This document shows positions 45,650 to 55,873 of a stretch of 64,000 nucleotides of DNA, one piece after another. A program made the translations under genes and the position numbers. Origin of the DNA: Methylobacterium nonmethylotrophicum (GTDB lineage Bacteria; Pseudomonadota; Alphaproteobacteria; Rhizobiales; Beijerinckiaceae). The DNA is taken from the NCBI RefSeq assembly GCF_004745635.1, contig NZ_SRLB01000017.1, positions 62,001 to 126,000 of the forward strand, given 5' to 3'. The notes below the pieces were generated by a model. That model did no database searches and was not told the origin of the DNA. It saw nothing but the letters and a program-made list of their open reading frames with translations. Every line of letters starts with the position of its first letter. Position 1 is the first letter of the stretch.

Positions 45650-47245
45650 ATGAAGCGCGCGTCCCTGGCGGTGGTTCTCGGTGCCGCGACCGCCCTGACG
45701 GCAAGCCTGCCGGCCGGCGCCAAGACGCTGGTCTACTGCTCCGAGGGCAGCCCGGAGAACTTTTATCCGGCGGTGAACACCACCGGCACCTCGTTCGACG
45801 CCAGCGCCCAGATCTACTCCAACATCGTCGGCTTCGAGCGCGGCACCACCAACGTGGTACCGGACCTCGCCGAGACATGGGACATCTCGGAGGACGGCAA
45901 GACCTACACCTTCCACCTGCGCAAGGGCGTGAAGTGGCATTCCAACAAGGGCTTCAAGCCGACCCGCGACTTCAACGCCGATGACGTGGTGTTCTCGTTC
46001 GAGCGGCAGTGGAAGGAGAACCACCCGTACTTCCGGGTGACCAGCGCCAACCACACCTACTTCAACGACATGGGGCTGCCCAAGCTGCTGGCCTCGCTCG
46101 ACAAGGTCGACGACTACACCGTCCGCTTCACCCTGACCAAGCCCGAGGCGCCGTTCCTCTCCGACCTCGCGATGTCCTTCGCGGCGATCCAGTCGAAGGA
46201 ATACGCCGACGCGATGATGAAGGCCGGCACGCCCGACAAGCTCGACCAGGAGCCGATCGGCACCGGCCCGTTCTACCTGCTGCAGTACCAGAAGGACGCG
46301 ATCATCCGGTACCGCGCCTTCCCGCAATACTACGCCGGCAAGGCCAGCCTCGACGACCTCGTCTTCGCGATCACGCCGGATTCCTCGGTGCGCTGGGCCA
46401 AGCTCCAGAAGGGCGAGTGCCACGTCATGCCGTATCCGAACCCGGCCGACGTCGACGCGATGCGCAAGGACGCGAACGTCCAGGTGCTCGAGCAGCCCGG
46501 CCTCAACATCGGCTACCTCGCCTACAACACCCAGAAGAAGCCGTTCGACGACGTGCGCGTGCGCAAGGCGATGAACATGGCCATCAACAAGAAGGCCATC
46601 ATCGACGCGGTCTACCTCTCGACCGGCATCGCCGCCACGAACCCGATCCCGCCGACGATCTGGTCCTACAACGAGGCGATCAAGGACGATCCGTACGATC
46701 CGGAAGCCGCCAAGAAGCTGCTCGCCGAGGCCGGCCTGGCCAACGGCTTCACGACCGACCTGTGGGCGATGCCGGTGCAGCGGCCCTACAACCCCAACGC
46801 CCGCCGCATCGCCGAGCTGATGCAGGCCGACCTCGCCAAGGTCGGGGTCAAGGCCGAGATCAAGACCTACGAGTGGGGCGAGTACCGCAAGCGGGTCCAG
46901 GAGGGCGAGCACCAGACCGCGATGCTGGGCTGGACCGGCGACAACGGCGATCCCGACAACTTCCTGCACACCCTCCTCGGCTGCGCCGCGGCGCAGCCCG
47001 GCGGCGGCAACACCGCCAAGTGGTGCGACAAGAGCTACGACGACCTCGTCAACAAGGCCAAGACCATCAGCGACAAGGCCGAGCGCACCAAGCTCTACGA
47101 GCAGGCGCAGGTGGTGTTCAAGGAGCAGGCGCCCTGGTTCACCATCGCGCACGCGGTGCAGCTCAAGCCGGTGCGCAAGGAGGTGGTCGACTTCAAGATC
47201 TCGCCGTTCAGCCGCCACACCTTCTACGGCGTCAGCCTGAAGTAA
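45650..47245 (+). CDS. dppA: Dipeptide/oligopeptide ABC transporter substrate-binding protein
   Basis: A 531-residue periplasmic binding protein of the SBP_bac_5 family. The signal peptide spans about residues 1-23 (RASLAVVLGAATALTASLPAGA), followed by KTLVYCSEGSPENFYP. Signatures are PDLAETWDISEDGKTYTFHLRKGVKWHS, PIGTGPFYLLQYQKD, DDVRVRKAMNMAINKKAII and AMLGWTGDNGDPDNFL. The last of these closely follows DppA. Dipeptides are the likely ligand. It heads a five-gene operon dppABCDF. Confidence 0.94.
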   Translation: MKRASLAVVLGAATALTASLPAGAKTLVYCSEGSPENFYPAVNTTGTSFDASAQIYSNIVGFERGTTNVVPDLAETWDISEDGKTYTFHLRKGVKWHSNKGFKPTRDFNADDVVFSFERQWKENHPYFRVTSANHTYFNDMGLPKLLASLDKVDDYTVRFTLTKPEAPFLSDLAMSFAAIQSKEYADAMMKAGTPDKLDQEPIGTGPFYLLQYQKDAIIRYRAFPQYYAGKASLDDLVFAITPDSSVRWAKLQKGECHVMPYPNPADVDAMRKDANVQVLEQPGLNIGYLAYNTQKKPFDDVRVRKAMNMAINKKAIIDAVYLSTGIAATNPIPPTIWSYNEAIKDDPYDPEAAKKLLAEAGLANGFTTDLWAMPVQRPYNPNARRIAELMQADLAKVGVKAEIKTYEWGEYRKRVQEGEHQTAMLGWTGDNGDPDNFLHTLLGCAAAQPGGGNTAKWCDKSYDDLVNKAKTISDKAERTKLYEQAQVVFKEQAPWFTIAHAVQLKPVRKEVVDFKISPFSRHTFYGVSLK

Positions 47246-47255
47246 GATCCCGCCC

Positions 47256-48266
47256 GTGCTCCGCTTCCTCCTGACCCGCGCGTCCCTGGTGATCCCGACC
47301 TTCCTGGGGATCACCCTGGTGGCGTTCTTCCTGATCCGCCTGGTGCCCGGCGACCCGATCGAGACGATGGCGGGGGAGCGGGGCATCGATCCCGCGCGGC
47401 ACGCGGCCCTGCGCGCCGAGTACGGCTTCGACAAGCCGCTGCTGGTGCAGTACGGCGTCTACCTCGAGCGGCTCGCCCACGGCGATCTCGGCCGCTCGAT
47501 CAGCACCAAGGAGCCGGTGATCGCCGAGTTCACCAGCCTGTTTCCGGCCACCGTCGAGCTCGGCGTCTGCGCGATCCTGTTCGCGCTCCTCGTCGGCCTG
47601 CCGGCCGGCATCCTGGCCGCCCTCAGGCGCAACTCGGTCCTCGACCACGGGGTGATGGGGCTCTCGCTCACCGGCTACTCGATGCCGATCTTCTGGTGGG
47701 GCCTGCTGCTGATCCTGCTGTTCTCGGTCCAGCTCGGCTGGACCCCGGTCTCGGGCCGCATCGACGTGCAGTACTTCGTCGAGCCGGTGACCGGCTTCCT
47801 CTTGATCGACACCCTGCTGTCGGACGAATCCGGTGCCTTCGGCTCGGCGCTGTCGCACCTGATCCTGCCGGCGGTGGTGCTCGGCACGGTGCCGCTCGCG
47901 GTCATCGCCCGCATGACCCGCTCGGCGATGCTCGAGGTGCTCGGCGAGGACTACATGCGCACCGCCCGCGCCAAGGGCCTGCCAGCCTGGCGCATCGTCG
48001 GGCTGCATGCGCTGCGCAACGCGCTCATCCCGGTCGTCACCGTGATCGGCCTCCAGGTCGGGGTGCTGTTCACCGGCGCGATCCTGACCGAGACGATCTT
48101 CTCCTGGCCCGGGATCGGCAAGTGGCTGATCGAGGCGATCGGCCGGCGCGACTACCCCGTCCTGCAGGGCGGCATCCTCTTGATCGGCGCGGTGGTGATG
48201 GCGGTGAACCTGATCGTCGACCTCGCCTACGGCCTCGTGAACCCCCGCATCCGGCACGCCCGATGA
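47256..48266 (+). CDS. dppB: Dipeptide ABC transporter permease
   Basis: A 336-residue inner-membrane permease of the DppB/OppB type with six predicted helices. RLVPGDPIETMAGERGI follows the first helix. The EAA loop is MARSAMLEVLGEDYMRTARAKGLP-like (visible as TRSAMLEVLGEDYMRTARAKG), with AWRIVGLHALRNALIPVVTV. It ends with FSWPGIGKWLIEAIGRRDYPVLQG. Start is a GTG, 10 bp after dppA. Confidence 0.95.
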   Translation: MLRFLLTRASLVIPTFLGITLVAFFLIRLVPGDPIETMAGERGIDPARHAALRAEYGFDKPLLVQYGVYLERLAHGDLGRSISTKEPVIAEFTSLFPATVELGVCAILFALLVGLPAGILAALRRNSVLDHGVMGLSLTGYSMPIFWWGLLLILLFSVQLGWTPVSGRIDVQYFVEPVTGFLLIDTLLSDESGAFGSALSHLILPAVVLGTVPLAVIARMTRSAMLEVLGEDYMRTARAKGLPAWRIVGLHALRNALIPVVTVIGLQVGVLFTGAILTETIFSWPGIGKWLIEAIGRRDYPVLQGGILLIGAVVMAVNLIVDLAYGLVNPRIRHAR

Positions 48267-48279
48267 GCGCCGAACGCCA

Positions 48280-49191
48280 ATGAGCGCCGAACTCCTCGAT
48301 ACCCCCGCCGCGTCCGCCGCACCCGCCGGCCCGCCGCACCCGCTCGCCGAGTTCTGGACGAGCTTTCGCGCCAACCAGGGCGCGGTGATCGGCCTCGTCC
48401 TGATCGTGCTCGTGCTGCTGATGGCGGTCTTTGCCGACCTCATCGCCCCGCACCCGCCGAACCTCACCAACAACGCCGCCTTCCTCAAGCCCCCGTTCTG
48501 GCAGGAGGGCGGCTCGCTCACCTATCCGCTCGGCACCGACGCGATCGGCCGCGACATCCTCTCGCGCCTGATCCACGGCGCCCGGCTGTCGCTCTCGATC
48601 GGCATCGCGGTCGTGGCGGTGTCGATCCTGGTCGGGACGATGCTGGGGCTGGTCGCGGGCTTCGTCGGCGGCGCCACCGGCATCGTCATCATGCGGGTGA
48701 TGGACATCATCCTGACCCTGCCGTCGCTGCTGCTCGCCATCGTCATCGTGGCGATCCTCGGTCCCGGGCTGATGAACGCGATGCTGGCGGTCGCCGTGGT
48801 GGTGCTGCCGCATTACGTCCGCATCGCCCGCGCGGCGGTGATCGCGGAAAAATCGAAGGACTACGTCACCGCCGCCCGGGTCAGCGGGGCGGGGCCGCTG
48901 CGCCTGATGCTGGGGGAGGTGCTGCCGAACTGCGCCGCCCCCCTCATCGTCCAGGCCTCGCTGGGCGTCTCGACCGCGATCCTCGATGCGGCGGCCCTCG
49001 GCTTCCTGGGCCTCGGCGCCCAGCCACCCTCGCCGGAATGGGGCACGATGCTGGCCGATGCCCGCGAGTTCGTGCTGCGGGCCTGGTGGGTGGTGACCTT
49101 CCCGGGGCTGATCATCCTGGTCACGGTGCTGGCCTTCAACCTCGTCGGGGACGGCCTGCGCGACGCCCTCGACCCCAAGCTGAAGCGGTGA
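48280..49191 (+). CDS. dppC: Dipeptide ABC transporter permease
   Basis: A 303-residue permease of the DppC/OppC type. The N-terminal helix (VIGLVLIVLVLLMAVFADLIAPHPP) is followed by LGTDAIGRDILSRLIHGARLSL, the EAA loop YVTAARVSGAGPLRLMLGEVLPN, and ILDAAALGFLGLGAQPPSPEWGTML. The start lies 13 bp after the dppB stop. A 13-base copy of its start region (ATGAGCGCCGAAC) sits directly over the dppB stop codon, so an earlier in-frame ATG is not used. Confidence 0.95.
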   Translation: MSAELLDTPAASAAPAGPPHPLAEFWTSFRANQGAVIGLVLIVLVLLMAVFADLIAPHPPNLTNNAAFLKPPFWQEGGSLTYPLGTDAIGRDILSRLIHGARLSLSIGIAVVAVSILVGTMLGLVAGFVGGATGIVIMRVMDIILTLPSLLLAIVIVAILGPGLMNAMLAVAVVVLPHYVRIARAAVIAEKSKDYVTAARVSGAGPLRLMLGEVLPNCAAPLIVQASLGVSTAILDAAALGFLGLGAQPPSPEWGTMLADAREFVLRAWWVVTFPGLIILVTVLAFNLVGDGLRDALDPKLKR

Positions 49192-49199
49192 GGCCACCC

Positions 49200-50272
49200 G
49201 TGCCGCTCCTCGACATACAAAACCTCTCCGTCGAGTTCCCGTCCGCCGGCGGGACGCTCCGCGCCGTCGACGGCGTCAGCCTGACCCTTGAGGAGGGGGA
49301 GGTGCTCGGCGTCGTCGGCGAGTCGGGCTCGGGCAAGAGCGTGACCATGATGGCCTTGATGGGCCTCGTCGCCTATCCGGGCCGGGTGCAGGCCGACCGC
49401 CTCGCCTTCGCGGGGAGAGACCTCCTGGGGATGCCCGCCCGCGAGCGCCGCCGCCTCACCGGCCACGACGTGGCGATGATCTTCCAGGAGCCGACCACCA
49501 GCCTGAACCCCTGCTTCACGATCGGCTTCCAGATCACCGAATCCCTGCGCCAGCATCTCGGCCTCGACCGCAAGGCGGCCAAGCGCCGGGCGATCGAGTT
49601 GCTGGAGCAGGTCGGCATCCCGGCCGCCGAGAGCCGGCTCTCGGCCTATCCGCACCAGCTCTCCGGCGGCATGAACCAGCGGGTGATGATCGCCATGGCG
49701 ATCGCCTGCAACCCGAAGCTCCTCATCGCCGACGAGCCGACCACGGCGCTGGACGTCACGATCCAGGCCCAGATCCTCGACCTCCTGCTCTCGCTCCAGC
49801 GCGAGCGCGGCATGGCGCTGGTGCTCATCACCCACAACATGGGCGTCGTCGCCGAGACCGCCGACCGGATGATGGTGATGTATGCCGGCCAGGTGATGGA
49901 GGAGCAGCGCGCCGACGCGCTCTTCGCCCATCCCCAGCACCCCTACACCGCAGCCCTGCTCGCGGCGCTGCCGGAGCGCAGCGCGGGCGGGCGCCTCGCC
50001 ACGATCCCGGGCGTGGTGCCGGGGCTCTACGACCGCCCGCGCGGCTGCCTGTTCTCGCCGCGCTGCGCCTACGCCACCGCGCATTCCCGCGACGAGCGCC
50101 CGGCCTTGCGCCCCTGGCAGGACGGCTTCGTGCGCTGCCACTATCCTCTCGGCGATCCCTCCCGCGACGCCCGCATCCGCCAGGACCACCCTGTCGGCGC
50201 AAGCGCCGATGCGGGCGCGAGCGCCGACGCCGGCGCGCGCGCCGAGGCTCCCACCACCGCGGAGGCGGCCCC

Positions 50273-50276
<4 letters not shown>
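49200..50276 (+). CDS. dppD: Dipeptide ABC transporter ATP-binding protein
   Basis: A 358-residue ATPase. Walker A is VVGESGSGKSVTMMALMG and the signature is HQLSGGMNQRVMIAMAIA. Walker B is LLIADEPTTALDVTIQAQIL, and the His switch is in ITHNMGVV. The oligopeptide C-terminal extension has CLFSPRC and RCHYP, an iron-sulfur-type Cys pattern. The last 30 residues are a Gly-Ala-Ser-Ala-Asp-Ala low-complexity tail. A GTG at 49200 is chosen; a GTG at 49188 overlapping the dppC stop is possible. Confidence 0.94.
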
Positions 50277-51277
<1,001 letters not shown>

Positions 51278-51406
51278 GCTGAGCCGTTGGCTGAGCTCTT
51301 GGGCCGCGTTCGCCGGCACTCACGGGGTGTTCAACCTCGGGGGGCTTCGCCTCGCGACAATCCGCCCTACCATGAGTATGGCAGCGGGAGCCTGGCGTCC
51401 GGATCC

Positions 51407-52861
51407 GTGAGTGAGCCCATCGCGGCGGCCGCGCCGCACCAGCCGAGAGCGTCGGGCTTCGCCCGCGCGACCCTTGCCCGCGCGCTCGTCTTCCGGGCCG
51501 GCCTCAGGGTCGCGCGCCTGCGCCACTGGCTCGCCGGGCGGCTGCCGCCCCGGGCGCGCGGCCGGCTGGCCGAGAACGTCCGCTCCGCCGAGCTCGCCGG
51601 CCTCGCCTTCGCGTTCCGGGCCCGGGCGATCGCCATCGTGGTGGTGTCGCTGTGGCTGCTGGTGCTGGTGCCCTGGCCGCGCGACCTCTACTACCTCGCC
51701 GCCGCCGGCCTGTTCTTCATCCTCGGCACGATCCCGTACGCCCTGCGCAAGGCGCGCCGCGCCTGGGCGATCAAGCTCGCCTTCACGGTGCTCGACGTCG
51801 CGCTGATGACCGCCGTCATCATCCTGCCGCCGCCGGCGGGCCTCGGGATCGACTGGCCGATCCAGACCCGGCTGCGCACCCCGGAATTCCTCTACCTGCT
51901 GCTCCTCCTCGGCGAGGCGGCGCTGACCTACCGGCCGCTGGCGGTGCTCTGGACCGGGACCTGGATCGCGGCGATCTGGTCGCTCGGCGTCTGGCTGGTC
52001 TATCGCCGCGAGGACAGCGTGCGCTTCGCCGACATCGTCCACGACGGGTCCTTGAGCGCCGAGGCCGCGCTCCGGGTCTTCCTCGACCCGGCCTTCGTCG
52101 GCCTGACCCCGGCCTGGACGCAAGGGATCGCCACCGGGCTGTTCACGCTGCTCCTCGCCATCGCGGTGTGGCGCGGCCGGGGGCTGCTGCTGGCGCAGGT
52201 GCGCGCCGAGGTGGTGCGGGCCGACCTCGCCCGCTACGTCTCGCCCGACGTCGCCGACGCGCTGACCGCCCGGGCCCATGCCGGCTTCGGGGCGCCGCAG
52301 ACCCGGGTGGTGGCGGTCCTGTTCGCCGACGTCGTCGGCTTCACCGGCATGAGCGAGGGCCTGGGCCCCGAGCGCGCCTTCGCGCTGCTGCGCGGCTTTC
52401 GCGAGCGCAGCTGCAAGGTGGTCTTCCGCCACGCCGGCACCCTCGACAAGTTCCTGGGCGACGGCTTCATGGCGACCTTCGGCGGCCTCGACGGGCGCGG
52501 CGACGCCGCCGCCCGGGCGGTCGCCTGCGCCCTCGACCTCCAGCACGAGATCGACGCCTGGAACGCCAAGCGCCAGGCCCGGGGGGCGGAGCCCGTGCGG
52601 GTCGCGGTCGGGGTGCATTGCGGCCCGGTGGTGATCGGCAATATCGGCGCCGACCAGCGGGTCGAGTTCACGGTGATCGGCGACGTCGTCAACGTGGCGA
52701 GCCGGCTGGAGGCCGCCACCCGCGAGCTCGGCGGCCGCATCGTCGCCTCGGAAGCCTGCGTGACCGCCGCGGGGCCGCAGGCGGCGGGCCGCTTCACCCG
52801 CACGCTCCCCCTGACCCTGCGCGGCCGCAGCCAGCCGATCACGGTCCACGTCGCGGAGTAG
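51407..52861 (+). CDS. Membrane-anchored class III adenylate/guanylate cyclase
   Basis: A 484-residue protein. The N-terminal part has about five or six membrane segments (AIAIVVVSLWLLVLVPW, YLAAAGLFFILGTIPYAL, IKLAFTVLDVALMTAVIILP, FLYLLLLLGEAALTY, TWIAAIWSLGVWLV, TGLFTLLLAIAVW). The C-terminal cyclase domain follows: AVLFADVVGFTGMSEGLGPE with the first metal Asp, then GTLDKFLGDGFMATFGG with the second. VGVHCGPVVIGNIGADQRVEFTVIGDVVNVASRLE completes it. The motifs for catalysis are intact, and cAMP is the expected product. The GTG at 51407 is the chosen start. No effector-domain gene is adjacent. Confidence 0.88.
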   Translation: MSEPIAAAAPHQPRASGFARATLARALVFRAGLRVARLRHWLAGRLPPRARGRLAENVRSAELAGLAFAFRARAIAIVVVSLWLLVLVPWPRDLYYLAAAGLFFILGTIPYALRKARRAWAIKLAFTVLDVALMTAVIILPPPAGLGIDWPIQTRLRTPEFLYLLLLLGEAALTYRPLAVLWTGTWIAAIWSLGVWLVYRREDSVRFADIVHDGSLSAEAALRVFLDPAFVGLTPAWTQGIATGLFTLLLAIAVWRGRGLLLAQVRAEVVRADLARYVSPDVADALTARAHAGFGAPQTRVVAVLFADVVGFTGMSEGLGPERAFALLRGFRERSCKVVFRHAGTLDKFLGDGFMATFGGLDGRGDAAARAVACALDLQHEIDAWNAKRQARGAEPVRVAVGVHCGPVVIGNIGADQRVEFTVIGDVVNVASRLEAATRELGGRIVASEACVTAAGPQAAGRFTRTLPLTLRGRSQPITVHVAE

Positions 52862-52866
52862 CGGTC

Positions 52867-53244
52867 TCAGCCCCGCTGCAGCACCTCGATGCGCACGCCG
52901 TCCGGCCCCTCGAAGAAGGCGATGCGCAGGCCCGGCTTGATGTCGGTGATGCCGGAGACCAGCGGGATGCCGCGTCCGGCGAGATCCGCCACCGTCGCCT
53001 CGATGTCCTCGACCCTGAGGCCGATATGCTCGATGCCGCGATGGGGCGGCACCGCCGCCGGCCCGGTGCCCTCTGGCGCCTGCTCGATGAACATCCGGAG
53101 CCCGCCGAGATCGAGGATGATCCGGCTCGGCGCCTCTCCGCCCTCGCGCCCGATCTCCCGCGCCCCCAGCACCTCGCCGTAGAACCGCGCCGCCGCCACC
53201 GCGTCCCGGCTGCGCAGGTGGAGATGGTCGAAATCGTAGCGCAT
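52867..53244 (-). CDS. VOC (glyoxalase/bleomycin-resistance fold) family protein
   Basis: A 125-residue protein with two beta-alpha-beta-beta-beta modules. DHLHLRSRDAVAAARFYGEVLG opens the first, with a His metal ligand. RIILDLGGLRMFIEQ closes it, then GIEHIGLRVEDIEATVADLAGRG and LRIAFFEGPDGVRIEVLQ form the second. Start supported by GGGAGG 5 bases upstream. It converges on the cyclase gene and is co-oriented with the P450 fusion upstream (143-bp gap). A role with the P450 substrate is possible. Confidence 0.85.
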   Translation of the reverse strand: MRYDFDHLHLRSRDAVAAARFYGEVLGAREIGREGGEAPSRIILDLGGLRMFIEQAPEGTGPAAVPPHRGIEHIGLRVEDIEATVADLAGRGIPLVSGITDIKPGLRIAFFEGPDGVRIEVLQRG

Positions 53245-53387
53245 GCGGTCCTCCCGTGGGGTGTCTCGTCGTGATGGCGCGCACGCTACGTCGCCCGGGC
53301 GGCCCGCGATAGGCCTGCGCCCCCGTCCTCCGGAATCGCCAGGGGATTCGACCCGGGGCGGGGGAGCCGGTGACCGCGCGAGGCCCG

Positions 53388-55733
53388 TCAGAGGGCGAGC
53401 GTGAGCGGGCCGCCATCCCGGGAGCGGGAGCAGCACGCCATCATGCGCCGGCCCTCGGCCCGCTCGGCCCGGGACAGGACCCGGTCGCGATGGTCGACCT
53501 CGCCCGCCACCAGCTCCACCTCGCAGCTTCCGCACAAGCCCTCCCGGCAATCGCAGGCGAGGTCGATGCCGGCCGCCTGGATCGCGTCGAGCAGCGTCTG
53601 GTCCTGCGCGACGGTCAGGGTGAGCCCGGAATCCTTCAGGACGACCGCGAACGCCGTCTCCTTGCTCGGATCGAGGATCCCGGTCGCGCCCGCGAAGCGC
53701 TCGACATGCAGGGTCCCGTCGGGATGCCCAACCGTCAGCTCCTCCAGCGCGGCAAGCATGCGGTCCGGCCCGCAGGCATAGACCTGCGCCCCCGGCGGCA
53801 GCCCGGCGACGATGGCCGGAAGGTCGGCCCGCGCCCCGTCCTGCCGGGCATGGACGGCGAGGCGGCCCCGGTGGTCCGCCTCGAGCCGGTCGAGGAAGGC
53901 CATCGACGACCGCGCGCGACCGAGATAGTGGATCGCGTAGGGGCGGCCGAGGGCCTTCAGGCGGTCGGCCATCGCCAGGATCGGCGTGATGCCGATGCCG
54001 CCCGCGACCAGCAGGTAGGCCGGCGCCCCCTCGTCGAGCCGGAACAGGTTGTGGGGGCCGCGCAGCTTCAGCTCCATCCCCTCGCGGACGGTCTCGTGGA
54101 TGTGGCGCGACCCGCCGCGCCCGTCGGCCTGGTGCAGGATCGCGACCTGGTAGCAAGCGGCGTCCGGCGCGCCGCAGAGCGAGTATTTCCGGTCGTAGCC
54201 GCCGAGGCAGAGCTCGACATGCGCCCCGGCGCTCCAGCGCGGCAGCGCCCGGCCCCTGGCGTCGACGAGGGTCAGGCCCAGGACGTCGTCGGCCTCGCGC
54301 ACGATGCGGGCGACGCGCACGGACCGGGCGATGTCCCGGCGGGCCGGCGCGCCGACGGCGAAGTCGACCGAGGCGGTCCTGACCTGCGGATCGCTACGCT
54401 CCGGGTTCCGCGCCGGATCCCACTCGACCCAGACCGCTTCGGGTCCGCGGAACGTCGTGTTGGGGAGGTAGGTGAAGGTCTGGTCGGCGAGGCGCAGATG
54501 CGGCAGGCGGCGCGACACCTCCTCGAGGAAGATCCGCATCTCCATCCGGCCGATGTTCTTCCCCATGCATTGATGGCTGCCGTAGCCGAAGGTCAGGTGA
54601 TCGACCGCGTTGTCGCGGTAGATGTCGAACTGCTCGGCATGCTCGAAATGGCGCTCGTCCTGGTTGGCGGAGGCCTGGACGATGAGGAGCTTCGCGCCCT
54701 CCGGCAGGTCGATGCCGCCGAGCCGCGTCGGTGCGGTGGTCTGGCGGCGCCACGCCGCCGCCGAGCCGGCGACGCGCAAGGATTCCTCGACGGCGTTGGG
54801 GATGAGCGCCGGGTCGGCGCAGATCGCCTCCCAGGCGTCGCGGTGCGTCAGCAGCGTCTTGAACATGCCGGCGGAGGCCAGCGCCGTCGTCTCGTGCGCC
54901 GCCACGATGATCGCCATCATCATCGAGTGGACGTAGCTGTCGGTGACGATGGCCGGCAGCTCCGCGTTCTTGCGGATCGTGTGATGCATCCAGCCGGTGC
55001 CGTCGGGATCGGCCCGCATCGTCTCGATCACGCCCCCGGCATATTGCCAGAAGCGGCCGACCGCGTGGGCGACGTCGATCTGGTGCGCGGGCGTCGGGCG
55101 GCCGAAGGCGTTCACCGCATGGGCGACGGAGAAGCGGCGCAGGCGCTCGAGCTCGTCCTCCGGCACGCCCAGGAAATGCAGCGCGACGGTCAGCGGGATC
55201 TCGTACAGCATCGCGTCGACGAGATCGATGCGGCCCTCGTCGATGAAGCGGTCGACCTTCTCGCGGGTGAGCCGGCGGATCATCGCCTGGTGGGCTTCGA
55301 CATTCGCCGGGAGGAAATGCTCGGACAGCACCCGCCGCCGCTCCATGTGGGCGGGCTCGTCCTCGTTCACGAGGGTGCGGTTCATCGCGTATCCGTAGCG
55401 CGTGAGCACCTCCCGGGCCTCGGCGCAGGGCGGGGTGATCGGCTCGAGGACGTTGCGCGGCGAGAACAGGATGGCGTCGCGAAACACCGCCTTCACGTCG
55501 TCATAGCGGCTGACGACCCAGTAGCCGAGCTTGGGGCTGTAGAAGACCGGCAGCTGGTCGCGCGACCAGCGCAGCGCCTCGGCCGGGTCCAGCTGGTAGG
55601 GCCCATCGAAGGGATCGAACGCCTCCGCCATCGCGGCGGGCGAACCCGCGGCGGGCTCGCCCGCGGCGGGCCCCCCGGCAGCGTGGAACGGGCAGCCGCC
55701 GGCCGCTTGGGCCGTCCTCTCGGATGCGCTCAT
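53388..55733 (-). CDS. Self-sufficient cytochrome P450 (P450-reductase-ferredoxin fusion, CYP116B-like)
   Basis: A 781-residue fusion that couples NAD(P)H oxidation directly to a heme monooxygenase. The N-terminal P450 (about 1-430) shows the I-helix AAHETTAL, EESLR of the ExxR motif, and FGYGSHQCMGKN with heme Cys389. A PDR-type reductase (about 455-680) follows, with YLLVAGGIGITPILAMADRL and YACGPDRML for FMN and NADH. The C-terminal plant-type [2Fe-2S] domain (about 700-781) has CDCREGLCGSCE near 727-738 and a final Cys in MACC. The order matches class VII P450s of the CYP116B type. A GGGAGG site precedes the ATG. An IclR regulator is divergent. The native substrate is unknown. Confidence 0.93.
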   Translation of the reverse strand: MSASERTAQAAGGCPFHAAGGPAAGEPAAGSPAAMAEAFDPFDGPYQLDPAEALRWSRDQLPVFYSPKLGYWVVSRYDDVKAVFRDAILFSPRNVLEPITPPCAEAREVLTRYGYAMNRTLVNEDEPAHMERRRVLSEHFLPANVEAHQAMIRRLTREKVDRFIDEGRIDLVDAMLYEIPLTVALHFLGVPEDELERLRRFSVAHAVNAFGRPTPAHQIDVAHAVGRFWQYAGGVIETMRADPDGTGWMHHTIRKNAELPAIVTDSYVHSMMMAIIVAAHETTALASAGMFKTLLTHRDAWEAICADPALIPNAVEESLRVAGSAAAWRRQTTAPTRLGGIDLPEGAKLLIVQASANQDERHFEHAEQFDIYRDNAVDHLTFGYGSHQCMGKNIGRMEMRIFLEEVSRRLPHLRLADQTFTYLPNTTFRGPEAVWVEWDPARNPERSDPQVRTASVDFAVGAPARRDIARSVRVARIVREADDVLGLTLVDARGRALPRWSAGAHVELCLGGYDRKYSLCGAPDAACYQVAILHQADGRGGSRHIHETVREGMELKLRGPHNLFRLDEGAPAYLLVAGGIGITPILAMADRLKALGRPYAIHYLGRARSSMAFLDRLEADHRGRLAVHARQDGARADLPAIVAGLPPGAQVYACGPDRMLAALEELTVGHPDGTLHVERFAGATGILDPSKETAFAVVLKDSGLTLTVAQDQTLLDAIQAAGIDLACDCREGLCGSCEVELVAGEVDHRDRVLSRAERAEGRRMMACCSRSRDGGPLTLAL

Positions 55734-55739
55734 GGGGTC

Positions 55740-55800
55740 CTCCCGCGTATTTTACGATTATCGCACATCTGTTCCCTCATAGTGTAAAGGGTGACGGTGC
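55740..55800. promoter_or_regulatory. Intergenic control region between the P450 fusion and the IclR gene
   Basis: An AT-rich island in GC-rich DNA. On the minus strand a TTTACA and a GATAAT lie 20 bp apart, a loose promoter for the P450 gene. TTTAC (55751-55755) and GTAAA (55784-55788) also form an inverted pair that could be an IclR-type site. Confidence 0.4.
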
Positions 55801-55873
55801 TTCGTCAATGTGAGGCCCGTTTGCCCGGACGCCCGGCGCCCCGGGGTCGCGGGGACGAACCGGAGGGGACGGG

